Shown: positions 1-8,317 of the stretch, piece after piece
Layout: every line of letters starts with the position of its first letter
How positions within the stretch are numbered: the first letter of the stretch is position 1
NCBI RefSeq assembly: GCF_009908315.1
Contig: NZ_JAAATW010000008.1
Location: forward strand, 1-53,218
Direction of reading: 5' to 3'
Length of the DNA: 53,218 bases
DNA from: Paragemmobacter ruber
GTDB taxonomy: Bacteria; Pseudomonadota; Alphaproteobacteria; Rhodobacterales; Rhodobacteraceae
The notes under the pieces: model-generated
What the model was told of the DNA's origin: nothing
Database searches by the model: none
The model's input: only the letters and a program-made list of their open reading frames with translations
Position numbers and translations under genes: made by a program

Positions 1-29
1 GCAATCGCCCGTCCCGCTGCACGCGATGA

Positions 30-569
30 AAGTTCCGCGCGCCGGGTGATTGCTCAACCCGCGCCGAAGGGCGTAGATCAGCTACCGGCTCCGGTCGCAA
101 CTGGATGATAGACCAGTGGCAGGTCAAGAGGAAGGCGATCAAGCGCAAGCTGGAAGGCCTCTACGACGCCATTGCCGACGGCCTGCGCTCGCCAGGCCTC
201 AAGGAGAAGCTTCTTGAGCTGGAGGGACGGATAGCCGCCATCGACGCCGAGCTTGGGCGCCCTGCCCCGGCGCCCGTCCGGCTCAACCCGAACCTGTCGG
301 AACTGTATCGGCGCAGGGTAACAGAACTGGCGATCACGCTGGCCGATCCGGCAATTTCCCGACCGGCACGCGAAGTCGTTCGCGGTTTGATCGAGCGTGT
401 TTCGGTGACGTGGGAAGACGGCCAAGCGGTTGTTGCGCTGGACGGTGCTTTGACGGCGTTGATCGGGTTGGCCCAGAACGCCAAAGGCCCCGCTGTTGCG
501 GGGCCTTATGGGAGTTCGGTAAAGGTGGTTGCGGGGGCAGGATTTGAACCTGCGGCCTTCAGGTTATGA
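30..569 (+). pseudogene. Large serine recombinase, C-terminal remnant
   Basis: The open frame from about 105 resembles the C-terminal coiled-coil part of COG1961 large serine recombinases: a KAIKRKLEGLYDAIADGL-type helix, then PVRLNPNLSELYRRRV and a VRGLIERVSV segment. The frame has a stop at 27-29, so the catalytic N-terminal part is missing or out of frame here. It therefore looks like a remnant, although the window edge hides the rest. The last residues (GAGFEPAAFRL) and the TGA stop are encoded by the 3' half of the tRNA-fMet fragment at 526-572. This implies an older element that used the same tRNA. It lies outside the present prophage. Confidence 0.7.
484..507 (+). terminator. Perfect 10-bp hairpin, terminator-like
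   Basis: AAGGCCCCGC at 484-493 and GCGGGGCCTT at 498-507 form a perfect stem with a TGTT loop. There is no long T tract after it. It lies within the recombinase remnant frame just before attL, and could terminate the recombinase transcript or a transcript leaving the tRNA on the other strand. Confidence 0.5.
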
Positions 570-572
570 GCC
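526..572. repeat. attL: attL: 47-bp copy of the tRNA-fMet 3' half
   Basis: This 47-bp stretch is identical to 53095-53141, and the match breaks at the flanking bases on both sides (525 versus 53094, 573 versus 53142). On the minus strand it holds the tRNA from the anticodon loop through the T arm and the encoded CCA. It begins exactly at the CCA end. No 5' half follows it, so it is not a functional tRNA. Confidence 0.93.
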
Positions 573-711
573 GGAATTGGAAGAATCCAGAAGTCCAAGG
601 AAATCAATGATGGATGCCTCATAGCCCGGATAGTATGCACTACATTCGTCCGCAAACATCCATTCTGATCGTATTTGAACGGCTGCCACTGGATTGGAAG
701 CGCAAACAACG

Positions 712-733
712 GTTGAGGTGGCGTTGAGGTAAA
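712..733 (+). repeat. Left-end paired GTTGAGGT repeats, probable integrase arm sites
   Basis: GTTGAGGT starts at 712 and GTTGAGGTAAA at 723, an 11-bp period. The same arrangement (GTTGAG at 53011, GTTGAGGTAAA at 53022, also 11 bp apart) occurs just inside the right end. Paired short repeats near both ends of an element are typical of arm-type binding sites for the N-terminal domain of tyrosine integrases. The rest of 573-773 shows no gene I can support. Confidence 0.55.
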
Positions 734-773
734 GCATCGATGATCCTCATCATCAATCGTTCGACTCACCTCA

Positions 774-1877
774 TCATTTCTGTTTGCCCATGTCCGTGCG
801 AGATGCCACCACGGAGAGCAAAGCCCGCGCAAATGGTGGGCTGACACTGTTGCCTATCATCCTATGGCTATGCCACTTGGTTGCATGAAAATCGTACCAG
901 TCCGGAAACCCCTGAATTCTAGCAGCTTCTCGGACCGTGATGACTCTATGATCACTAGGATGGATAGGTCTTGCCGCTTGGAAGGAACCACGATCAGCAC
1001 CAGTGCCAGCTCTCAGAACATTCGCCGGCCGTTCCCAAGACAGTCTAACATAACGGCTCACGGGATCCTTACCGCCAGGTAGAACCTTTGCAAAACGATC
1101 AACCACTTCTTGGGTATGACGCGTTAACTGGAAACCAGATGTCGTTTCCCTTTGAGCATCTATATATTCCGGTCGACCCAGAAAGTCCGGCCGAACATAA
1201 GCGTTCAGCATCTGAACGTATGGATTATCCAATCCACTCTGATCAATCCGCAACACGTCAGAAACTGCTGGACCGGGTAGTCCCGCTATTGCATCGCGGA
1301 CCGTATAGTGCACGGCCGACTTCGCTGCGAGGAGATCGGCAACCTGAATACAATCAATTTCGCTTGGGTCATAACCTAGGACCACCAACCTCTTCCTAGT
1401 TGTTGCAGCACCGTAATCTGCCGCATCCAGAACAATCGGATCCAAAATCACATAAGGATACTTTAGCGCAGAGATGGCCGTGTTTAATACTCGGGTGCCA
1501 TCATCGAGTAAAAGTCCTGGTACATTCTCCATCAAGAAGAACTTCGGCTTGAGCTCCTCGACCAAATGGAAAAAACGATGCAGAAGCATGTTCCTCGGGT
1601 CATCACTGCGGCGCTTTCCGATCGAGCTAAAGCCCTGACACGGGGGACCTCCGATCACGCCCGATAGCCGACCCTGCGCTCCAGACAGCTCCTTCAGTTC
1701 CGATGCCTCACGCTGCGCAAGGTCGCCGATCAGCAACTTACATGCAGGATGGTTACGTCGGTGCCCGTCCCCAAGCACGGGGTCGACATCAACGGCAAGC
1801 CGCGGGGTGAAGCCCGCCTGCACCGCCCCCAACGACAAACCGCCGACTCCGCAAAAAAGATCAATTATATCAGTCAT
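774..1877 (-). CDS. DNA (cytosine-5) methyltransferase, cargo R-M cassette 1
   Basis: This is a 367-residue C5 cytosine methyltransferase. Motif I is DLFCGVGGLSLG (residues 6-17). Motif IV is GGPPCQGFSS with catalytic Cys80. Motif VI is MENVPG (about 116-121), and the C-terminal motif X is MIGNSVSPPFARAL. It transfers a methyl group from SAM to cytosine C5 in a specific DNA site. The gene is divergent from the GHKL ATPase gene at 2018, with about 140 bp between them, and together with 3391 they look like one cassette. In that setting the methyltransferase is most likely the self-protecting subunit. The direct repeat GTCATTT (1873 and 1884) overlaps its start and may be regulatory. Confidence 0.93.
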   Translation of the reverse strand: MTDIIDLFCGVGGLSLGAVQAGFTPRLAVDVDPVLGDGHRRNHPACKLLIGDLAQREASELKELSGAQGRLSGVIGGPPCQGFSSIGKRRSDDPRNMLLHRFFHLVEELKPKFFLMENVPGLLLDDGTRVLNTAISALKYPYVILDPIVLDAADYGAATTRKRLVVLGYDPSEIDCIQVADLLAAKSAVHYTVRDAIAGLPGPAVSDVLRIDQSGLDNPYVQMLNAYVRPDFLGRPEYIDAQRETTSGFQLTRHTQEVVDRFAKVLPGGKDPVSRYVRLSWERPANVLRAGTGADRGSFQAARPIHPSDHRVITVREAARIQGFPDWYDFHATKWHSHRMIGNSVSPPFARALLSVVASRTDMGKQK

Positions 1878-2017
1878 TTAGCGGTCATTTCACCGACCAT
1901 CCGTTGTTCGCCGGTGCAGAAACGCACGTACCACCGCCCACGATCACCTTGAAAGGCGTCTTGTGCAAGACCACCAACGCGGCCAATGTAACAAGAGTGA
2001 TCGAGTCGGAGAGTTTC

Positions 2018-3394
2018 ATGACGTCACCTAATAGATTCTTTGGGGGTCCGACGAAAGACTTCTTCGTGTCGATGCTCACCCGCGACATCGCGCTGGATGA
2101 TGCGATCCTCGACCTTGTCGACAACTCTGTCGACGGCGCGATGCGCACTAGGCAAGATCAACGGGGAACCGAGCAAATGTACGCCGGTTGTCAGTGCCGC
2201 CTTACCATAAGTGGAACCACTTTCGAAATATCCGACAACTGCGGGGGCATACCAAAGGCTTACTTAGAGAACGCTTTCCGGCTGGGCCGCCCCAAAATCG
2301 ATCTCGACAAGGGTATCCCGACGATCGGTGTTTACGGCATTGGCATGAAGCGGGCTATCTTTAAGATTGCGTCTGAAGCAACTGTGGAGTCCCACTCGGC
2401 CGACGCTGCAGTACGTGTCACCTATACCGGCGACTGGATGGCATCAGAAGACGATTGGTACGTACCTTTCACTGAGCTAGGCAAAGATGCAACTCTCGGT
2501 GTAAAGATAACTGCCGTCACCATTAGACCAGAAATTTCATCGAAGTTCACCGATCCTGGGTTCCTGGATGGCCTGGAAACTCAGATTGCCGAGCATTTCG
2601 CATATCTGATGAAAATGGGCTTCGAGATATTTCTGAACGAAAAGAAAATCAACCCTAGGATCGTTCAAGTCGTCGACGGAGGCGCTGGAAGCGTTCGCCC
2701 ATACGACTACGAAGGCGTAACCGATGGCGTAAAGATGAAGGTTACGATCGGTTTCTATCGCAAGCTTACAAGGGAAGCCGAACTAGAAGAAGCTACCCAG
2801 GAAGGTGATCAACCCGTCGACAAGGCTGGCATCACGCTGATCTGCAATGAGCGCGTTATCTTGCACTCGGACAAAACGAACCAGACAGGTTGGGGAGTCG
2901 CGAGCACACCCAGATATCACCCACAGTTTCGTGCGATTTCTGGAATTGTTTCCTTTGAGAGTGATGATGCGTCGAAGCTACCTGTTTCAACGACCAAGCG
3001 AGATATCGAGCATTCATCAGCCTTGTATATCAAGGCACTAAATCGTTGCATGGATGGGATTCAGATATTCACGTCATTCACGAACAAGTGGAAGGGGCGC
3101 GAAGCAGAGACGGACCAGTATCTTCAAGAAGAGAAGTTCACCTCCGCTAGGACAGTTGCCCTCGCAAATAGTGAAGGTACTGTTGTTAGGGGCTCTGGCG
3201 GAGCCGAGAAGGTTTTCACTCCGGAGCTGCCCAAACCGCCCACAAAAACCACGCTCCGGCGAATTGCGTTCTCCCGCGAAACCTCTGAAATCGAGCAATT
3301 GGGGCTAGCACTTCTTGACAACGCCCGGGCACTTCCGGGTGATGTTGGGTTGGCGGCCTGGACGCGTGCATTGAAAGAGGTTGGCAAGCCTTGA
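2018..3394 (+). CDS. GHKL (Hsp90/MutL/MORC-like) ATPase, cargo R-M cassette 1
   Basis: The 458-residue product has the Bergerat ATP-binding fold. The N-box is LDLVDNSVDGAM (31-42), the G1 box ISDNCGGIP (71-79), and the glycine-rich lid GVYGIGMKRAIFKIA (104-118). GHKL proteins act as ATP-gated clamps. MutL/MORC-like members paired with DNA methyltransferases are known as predicted restriction-system components. The ATG at 2018 is chosen because GGAGAG lies 5-10 bases upstream; an extension to a TTG at 1904 has no such support. The TGA stop overlaps the TTG start of the next gene, which suggests coupled translation. No nuclease motif is visible in this protein. Confidence 0.85.
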   Translation: MTSPNRFFGGPTKDFFVSMLTRDIALDDAILDLVDNSVDGAMRTRQDQRGTEQMYAGCQCRLTISGTTFEISDNCGGIPKAYLENAFRLGRPKIDLDKGIPTIGVYGIGMKRAIFKIASEATVESHSADAAVRVTYTGDWMASEDDWYVPFTELGKDATLGVKITAVTIRPEISSKFTDPGFLDGLETQIAEHFAYLMKMGFEIFLNEKKINPRIVQVVDGGAGSVRPYDYEGVTDGVKMKVTIGFYRKLTREAELEEATQEGDQPVDKAGITLICNERVILHSDKTNQTGWGVASTPRYHPQFRAISGIVSFESDDASKLPVSTTKRDIEHSSALYIKALNRCMDGIQIFTSFTNKWKGREAETDQYLQEEKFTSARTVALANSEGTVVRGSGGAEKVFTPELPKPPTKTTLRRIAFSRETSEIEQLGLALLDNARALPGDVGLAAWTRALKEVGKP

Positions 3395-4377
3395 GTGGTA
3401 GCGGTTTACCTTATCGACTCCGGCCGAGAAAGCATGTGGATCGCGAACTGTTTTCAGAGTTTGTGGCATGCCTCCTTTCGGGTCGCGATCCGACGAAGTA
3501 CGTCTACGCCTCTATGGGAGGCCAGCACCTTGCAGACCATCGCTCGATTTATCGTAGATCTGGTCTCAAGGCACTTTATTCTTTTGATGCCGAAGGGAAC
3601 GTAGTCGGTCGTCAGCGATTTAACCGCCCGTTCAACTCTGTGGTATGCGAACAGCACTATAGCGGAGAACTCCCCGGAAAAATCGATGCTATTCTTTCGC
3701 GATTCAACGCGGATAATCTCATAGTTTGGCTTGATTACACCGACCCGCACACGAGGTTCGCTCAACTTGGTGAAGTGGAGTTGCTTTCGTCGCGCTTTGA
3801 TGCTGGAGATGTGCTGCGTGTCACCTTCTGCGCTGATATAACTCGGATTGAGAAGCACAAATCGCAACTTCCTAAAGCTGAGCGAACCGCGGAAGAGGAA
3901 AGAGCGGCTGTGCTTAAGCTGCATCTTGGAGAATACTTTCCGAATTCAATACAGTCAGTTCTGCCCTCTGAAGTCCCAGGAGCTTTCTCGATGTGTGTTA
4001 AACGCGCTATCGAGAAGGGTGTGGCGGCTGGAAGTCGGAAGTTGGTTCCGCTGCCTGTGCTGAATACCAGCTATATCGACAGCACCGCAATGTGTGTGGT
4101 CACAGTTCTATTTCAAGATAAGGATGAAACAGTAAAAGTACCAACAGGATGGGGATATGCTCCTGCGAGCTGGACTGATTTCATGATTATCGACATTCCA
4201 GACATTACGCCAAGCGAGAAAGCGATATTCGACCAGCTCATGCATCAGGATCTTGAAGCGCTCCATCAGACGCTGGGCTTCCGTCTCGACGACTCCGATC
4301 AACGCGCCGAGGTTCTTCTGGCCAACTATCGCAAGTTTCATCGGTATTATCCTACCTTTGAAAGTATCGCGAGCTAG
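3391..4377 (+). CDS. Unrecognised partner protein of the GHKL ATPase
   Basis: This 328-residue protein starts at a TTG that overlaps the upstream stop (TTGA), with AAAGAGG about ten bases before it. I do not recognise the family with confidence. The first half reads like a Rossmann-type fold: YVYASMGGQHLADH near residue 40 could be a nucleotide or SAM loop, and LIVWLDYTDP near 110 sits where methyltransferases have a catalytic DPP-like loop. The second half is mixed alpha/beta with no motif I can name. Its strict coupling to the ATPase gene indicates a shared function. It could be an effector or a second methyltransferase-like subunit, but neither is shown. Confidence 0.6.
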   Translation: MSGSGLPYRLRPRKHVDRELFSEFVACLLSGRDPTKYVYASMGGQHLADHRSIYRRSGLKALYSFDAEGNVVGRQRFNRPFNSVVCEQHYSGELPGKIDAILSRFNADNLIVWLDYTDPHTRFAQLGEVELLSSRFDAGDVLRVTFCADITRIEKHKSQLPKAERTAEEERAAVLKLHLGEYFPNSIQSVLPSEVPGAFSMCVKRAIEKGVAAGSRKLVPLPVLNTSYIDSTAMCVVTVLFQDKDETVKVPTGWGYAPASWTDFMIIDIPDITPSEKAIFDQLMHQDLEALHQTLGFRLDDSDQRAEVLLANYRKFHRYYPTFESIAS

Positions 4378-4517
4378 ACGGACTTTAGGCGAATCTACGT
4401 TGTAGGCGAGCGTTTCGCCAATGTGCTCCTGCTGGCTTAGCCTCTCCTGATCGGCCGATCTAGGCTTAGACAATGAATCTGGAGCTCTTTTCCCCGGAAC
4501 GCCCCTCCCCACCCCAC

Positions 4518-4563
4518 TTCCGGTCTCCGCCTCCTTTCCGGTCCCACCGCCATGCTTGCCTTG
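4518..4563 (+). promoter_or_regulatory. 46-bp element before the integrase, duplicated at 7981
   Basis: Forty of 46 positions match the stretch at 7981-8026. Each copy holds two TTCCGGTC half-sites 18 bp apart, followed by CCACCGC and TGCTTGCCT. Each copy ends about 50 bases (here) or 40 bases (at 7981) before a start codon. A shared operator or promoter for the integrase and the early operon is the simplest reading. The rest of 4378-4615 shows no gene. Confidence 0.6.
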
Positions 4564-4615
4564 ATCCAGGCGCGAATTCACGCCTCATGTCAGGACGAGC
4601 AAGACGGAGCGATGC

Positions 4616-5872
4616 ATGGTCAAGAGACTGAAACTGAATGAGAAAACCGTCCGGGAGGCGGCGAACCTGGGGCGGGACTACCAGATCTTCGACACGGATG
4701 TGCGGGGGTTTTCGGTCACCATCTACCCTTCCGGAAACCGGGCCTTCACGCTGGACTACCGGGTCGCGGGGCGCCAGAGGCGGATGACCATCGGGCGCTG
4801 GCCGGAGTGGACCGCGACGGCCGCCCGGGAGCGGGCCAAGCAGCTGCGGCGCGAGATCGACGAGGGCGGCGATCCCCTCAGCCAGCGCCAGGCGGCGCGC
4901 GAGGCGCCGCGGATCAGTGATCTGATCGAACGGTATCTGGCGGAACACACGCCCAACCTCGCGCCCCGCAGCGCGGCCGACCATCACACCATCATGCACA
5001 AGCTGGTTGGCCCCGACTGGAACAAGAAGCTGGTGACAGAGATCACCAAGGCCGATGTTGAGAAGCTCCTGAACAAGATCGCCGCAGGCCGGGCCCGGCC
5101 GTCGAAGGCGAAGCCCAACAACCGGGCGCGCAAGCTGCAGGGGCCGAAGCCCACGCCGGTGCGCGCCAACCGGGTGGGCGAGGTACTGCGCAAGATGTTC
5201 TCGCTCTCCATCGAATGGGGGATGCGCACCGACAACCCAGCCAGCGGCTTTCGCCGCCGGATCGAGACGGAACGCGAACGCTTCCTCTCGCCCGAGGAGA
5301 TCGCCCGTCTGGCCAAAGTGCTGGACGCGGCCGAGGACCAGCGTGCGGCCGGGATCATCCGGCTCTGCATGCTGACTGGCGCCCGGGTGGGCGAGGTGCG
5401 GCAAGCACGGTTCGAACAGTTCAACCTCGACCTGCTCAGCTGGTCGAAACCTGCCTCGACGACCAAGCAGCGCAAGATCCACCGCATCCCGGTTTCCGAC
5501 GATGTCGCCGCCATCGTCCGCCAGCGCAGCCTGCTGGTGCCGCGGGGCAATCCGTGGCTGTTCCCCGGCGACACGCCCGGCCAGCCAGTCAAGGAAATCC
5601 GCCGGTTCTGGGTCGGGATCCAGAAGCAGGCCAACCTGCCTGGTGTCCGGATCCACGACCTGCGCCACACCTTTGCATCGCTCCTTGTCAGTGGCGGGGC
5701 CTCGCTCGAGATGATCGGCAAGCTTCTGGGCCATTCGCAGATGACGACGACCCAGCGGTATGCACATCTGATGGACTCGCCCCTCCGCCATGGGGTGAAT
5801 GTCGTCGCCAGCATCTTCCGGCCGCGGCCGCAGCTGGTCCATGACGCCGACCAGGAACAGAAAAGCGCCTGA
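4616..5872 (+). CDS. int: Tyrosine integrase, P4-like with N-terminal arm-binding domain
   Basis: This 418-residue site-specific recombinase has a DUF4102-type arm-DNA-binding domain (about 1-90), a SAM-like core-binding domain (about 100-200) and a catalytic domain. The catalytic residues are visible: Arg257 in LTGARVGEVR, a Lys near 284, His347 and Arg350 in HDLRHTFASLL, His373 in LLGHSQ, and the nucleophile Tyr382 in TTQRYAHL. It should recombine the 47-bp tRNA-fMet att core. It lies about 4 kb in from attL, with cassette 1 between, which suggests that cassette 1 was acquired between the integrase and the attachment site. Confidence 0.96.
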   Translation: MVKRLKLNEKTVREAANLGRDYQIFDTDVRGFSVTIYPSGNRAFTLDYRVAGRQRRMTIGRWPEWTATAARERAKQLRREIDEGGDPLSQRQAAREAPRISDLIERYLAEHTPNLAPRSAADHHTIMHKLVGPDWNKKLVTEITKADVEKLLNKIAAGRARPSKAKPNNRARKLQGPKPTPVRANRVGEVLRKMFSLSIEWGMRTDNPASGFRRRIETERERFLSPEEIARLAKVLDAAEDQRAAGIIRLCMLTGARVGEVRQARFEQFNLDLLSWSKPASTTKQRKIHRIPVSDDVAAIVRQRSLLVPRGNPWLFPGDTPGQPVKEIRRFWVGIQKQANLPGVRIHDLRHTFASLLVSGGASLEMIGKLLGHSQMTTTQRYAHLMDSPLRHGVNVVASIFRPRPQLVHDADQEQKSA

Positions 5873-5889
5873 CCGCGGCGCTGGGCCGG

Positions 5890-6486
5890 TCAATCCCGCT
5901 CGCGCAGCACCCGCCAGATCGGCGCGATCTTCTTCCTGGTGGTGCTTTCCTCGGGGATGTCGCCGTTGGGCGAATTCTGGGCGAACCAGTCCTGCACTTC
6001 GTTGATCAGTTCGCCCTGCGTCGCGGGCAGGCCCCGTTCGTTGATGCGGCGGAACAGCATCAGGTTCACCCCGTCCCAATCGTAGCGCGGAGCGGATCCC
6101 GGCGGCGATGCCGGGCGCCGCAGCAGATCGCGCTCGTCCTCGAACTTGTGGACCTCGTCGGCCAGCAGCAGCAGGTCGGTGATCTTCACCAGCACCCCAT
6201 CGGTCGGGTCGGTGATGAACTGCCACTCGGTGGTTCCTGCAAGCCGGATCCGGTAGACCCGGCATTCCTCGTCGCTCGGCCCATGGCGACGAAACATCCG
6301 CATCATGTCGGCCGCGCTGACCTGCACGATTCCTGCCACGGGCTGCCTGCCGCAGATGACCGAGGCGATGCTGGTGTTCAGCGAAAGAAGGCCGGTCGCG
6401 GACCACCCGGCGACATCGGCAGCAGCGCAACCCCAGCGAGCAGATATCTCGGTCAGGGAATAGAATGGGCGGGGCGGCAGGTTCAT
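5890..6486 (-). CDS. HTH-containing protein of unknown role, convergent with int
   Basis: The 198-residue protein starts with a MerR/excisionase-like helix-turn-helix segment (YSLTEISARWGCAAADVAGW, residues 9-28). A central region follows, and then an ALPATQGELINEVQDWF-like helical segment with a basic C-terminus (TTRKKIAPIWRVLRERD). A good Shine-Dalgarno (AAGGAG) precedes the ATG on the minus strand. It ends 17 bp from the integrase stop in convergent orientation. Being next to int, it may be a DNA-binding accessory or directionality protein, but this is inference and I do not recognise the family. Confidence 0.75.
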   Translation of the reverse strand: MNLPPRPFYSLTEISARWGCAAADVAGWSATGLLSLNTSIASVICGRQPVAGIVQVSAADMMRMFRRHGPSDEECRVYRIRLAGTTEWQFITDPTDGVLVKITDLLLLADEVHKFEDERDLLRRPASPPGSAPRYDWDGVNLMLFRRINERGLPATQGELINEVQDWFAQNSPNGDIPEESTTRKKIAPIWRVLRERD

Positions 6487-6681
6487 CGCGGCGGTCTCCT
6501 TTCTGCAATCGATAAAACCCAGGTCAGAAAGGCATGCGGCAGGGATGCTGTTTGCAAACAGAGACTTGTCGGCGCGTGTTTGGATGTCGGCACCATTTCC
6601 CCGCCCCTCCCACAGGCGTGCGTTATTGTTCGGGCTGATTGCCCGTCATTGGCCGTCGGGGATCATGGGAATCGCCTTGAT

Positions 6682-6749
6682 CTGACAGGTTCAGGCTACT
6701 CGCCTTTCGCGCGAATTTGCACTATCTCACCCTGACAGGTTCGGTCAGG
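6682..6749 (+). promoter_or_regulatory. Two CTGACAGGTTC operator-like repeats before the WYL gene
   Basis: CTGACAGGTTC occurs at 6682-6692 and 6732-6742, exactly 50 bp apart (about five helical turns). The second copy is part of an inverted repeat (CCTGAC, seven bases, GTCAGG) ending 11 bp before the GTG start of the WYL regulator. Autoregulation by that protein is likely. The rest of 6487-6760 holds no gene I can support. Confidence 0.55.
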
Positions 6750-6760
6750 GATCAAGAAGT

Positions 6761-7759
6761 GTGAACAAGCGTCTGGGCAAGGCAATCGACATCATGCGGC
6801 TGGCAGAAGTGGCCGCCGCGCAGGCGGACGGGATCAGCCTGGTGCAGATCACCGAGACCTTCGGCGTGAACCTTCGAACCGCGCAGCGCATGTCGAAGGC
6901 GCTGGAGGCGGCCTTCCCCATGGTCGAGATCCGCATCGACAAGGACCGGCGCAAATGGTGGAAACTGAACGAACAGAAACTGCTCCATGGGCAGGGCATT
7001 CGGGACAGCGAATTGTCGGCGTTGGAGATGGGCATTCGCCGCGCCGAGCGGGACGGAGCCCTGACCGAAGTTTCGGCGCTGACCTCGCTGCGGGACCGAC
7101 TTCTGGCCACCATGCCGTCCTCCCACGCACGCCGCGCCGAGGCGGATGCTGAGGCGGTGCTGGAAGCCCGTGGCCATGCCTGCCGCCCCGGCCCCCGGGC
7201 CAAATATGACCCTCTGATCCTCGGGACCATCGAGGCGGCGCTGAAAGGGCCGTTCACGATGCAGATCGAATATGCCGGGGCACAGGACGCCAGCCCGCGG
7301 ACGCGGCAGATCGAACCCTATGGCGTCCTGTTCGGCATGCGTGGCTACCTGATCGCCCGAGAGATCGGGAACGGAACGACCTATAGGCATTTCCGCCTCG
7401 ACAGGGTCCGCAAGGCTCAGCTGCTGCCATCGTCCTTCAAGCGCGATCTCGATTTCGACCTGCGCGCCCATGCCGCCCGCGCCTTCGGGTCGTTCCATTC
7501 GGAGGCAGAGTTGGCCCCGGTCGAATGGCGGTTCTCGCCTGCGGCGGCGCCTGTTGCGCGCGACTTCCTGTTTCATCCCGACCAGGAGGTGACGACCGAG
7601 GGCGACGGCAGCCTGACCGTCCGCTTCACAGCCGGAGGGTGGCTCGAGATGGCCTGGCACCTCTACCAGTGGGGCGACACCGTCGAGGTGATCTCGCCGC
7701 CCGAACTGCGCGCCATGGTCGAGGCGCACCGTCGACCGGACTTCCCCGCCCTACCCTGA
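6761..7759 (+). CDS. WYL-domain transcriptional regulator, candidate lysogeny regulator
   Basis: This 332-residue protein has an N-terminal winged HTH (about 10-70, with VNLRTAQRMSKALEAAF as the recognition region). It continues with a WYL domain (about 160-235, with RQIEPYGVLFGMRGYLIA) and a WCX-like C-terminal extension. WYL regulators sense ligands, often nucleic acids, and include BrxR/CapW-type repressors linked to phage defence. It starts at a GTG. It sits where a temperate phage would carry its repressor, between the integrase and the early operon, and no CI-like repressor is seen anywhere in the window. It may control both its own promoter and the 46-bp elements. Confidence 0.88.
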   Translation: MNKRLGKAIDIMRLAEVAAAQADGISLVQITETFGVNLRTAQRMSKALEAAFPMVEIRIDKDRRKWWKLNEQKLLHGQGIRDSELSALEMGIRRAERDGALTEVSALTSLRDRLLATMPSSHARRAEADAEAVLEARGHACRPGPRAKYDPLILGTIEAALKGPFTMQIEYAGAQDASPRTRQIEPYGVLFGMRGYLIAREIGNGTTYRHFRLDRVRKAQLLPSSFKRDLDFDLRAHAARAFGSFHSEAELAPVEWRFSPAAAPVARDFLFHPDQEVTTEGDGSLTVRFTAGGWLEMAWHLYQWGDTVEVISPPELRAMVEAHRRPDFPALP

Positions 7760-7980
7760 CACCGCACCGCAGGAACGGCAGCGTCCCGTTCCGGCCCACC
7801 GTCGCAGCCATGTGTCGATGATTGCGGATCGGCGCGGCGATCCGCGCCAATCCGCAGAATCAACGCGCGCGCAATCACCGGAAATGGCGGAATGGCGCTG
7901 GGCGCATCTGCAATTCCGGTTTCCGGGCAGGCCAGCAATCCCCAATGAAACTTGGGCCGGAATGGCCCTTGGCCTGTCCG

Positions 7981-8026
7981 TTCCGGTCTCCGCCTAGGTT
8001 CCGGTCCCACCGCTCTGCTTGCCTCG
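7981..8026 (+). promoter_or_regulatory. 46-bp element before the early operon, copy of 4518-4563
   Basis: This is the second copy of the duplicated element, with two TTCCGGTC half-sites followed by the same downstream block, 42 bp before the excisionase-like gene. Partial copies (TTCCGGCCCACCG near 7790, TTCCGG near 7913) lie in the same leader. The 7760-8068 interval otherwise shows no convincing gene and is best read as the early control region. Confidence 0.6.
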
Positions 8027-8068
8027 CCCCGTCTCCGGCATCGACCGGGATCTGGATGGGAGTACGAG

Positions 8069-8317
8069 ATGCAGACCACGACCGCTGCCCCCGAGGGCCA
8101 GCCCCTGAACCTTTTGGCGGATTGGATCAGCCGCGACCAGCTTGCGGGTGAGCTGGGCGTTGCCAGCGACACCCTCGCCCGGTGGGAAGCCCGTCACGAA
8201 GGCCCGCCCTGCACCCGGATCGGGCGCAAGGTGTTCTATCGGCGCACCTCGGTCGAGGCGTGGATCCGCGCGCAGGAACAGGTCTGCCCTGCGCCGAAAA
8301 CCCGGGGGCGGCGCTGA
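8069..8317 (+). CDS. Excisionase-like / AlpA-type HTH protein
   Basis: The 82-residue protein is dominated by one MerR-like winged helix: SRDQLAGELGVASDTLARWE, then IGRKVFYRRTSVEAWI. That is the usual layout of phage excisionases and AlpA-like regulators, which bend DNA at att sites or activate excision genes. The ATG at 8069 has GGGAG a few bases upstream; a longer open frame from 7952 would run through the regulatory repeat and is rejected. It is the first gene of the overlapping early operon. Next to the duplicated 46-bp element, a role in excision is plausible. Confidence 0.8.
   Translation: MQTTTAAPEGQPLNLLADWISRDQLAGELGVASDTLARWEARHEGPPCTRIGRKVFYRRTSVEAWIRAQEQVCPAPKTRGRR

Noticed and set aside
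526-572. Second tRNA gene at the left end
   Set aside because: Only the 3' half is present; after the anticodon loop the sequence diverges and cannot form a tRNA.
1904-2017. N-terminal extension of the GHKL ATPase from a TTG
   Set aside because: There is no ribosome site, and the extension shows no fold; ATG 2018 has a good Shine-Dalgarno.
4466-6508. A 680-codon open frame on the minus strand
   Set aside because: It runs antisense over the integrase and an HTH gene; the product is an Arg/Pro-rich shadow with no domain.
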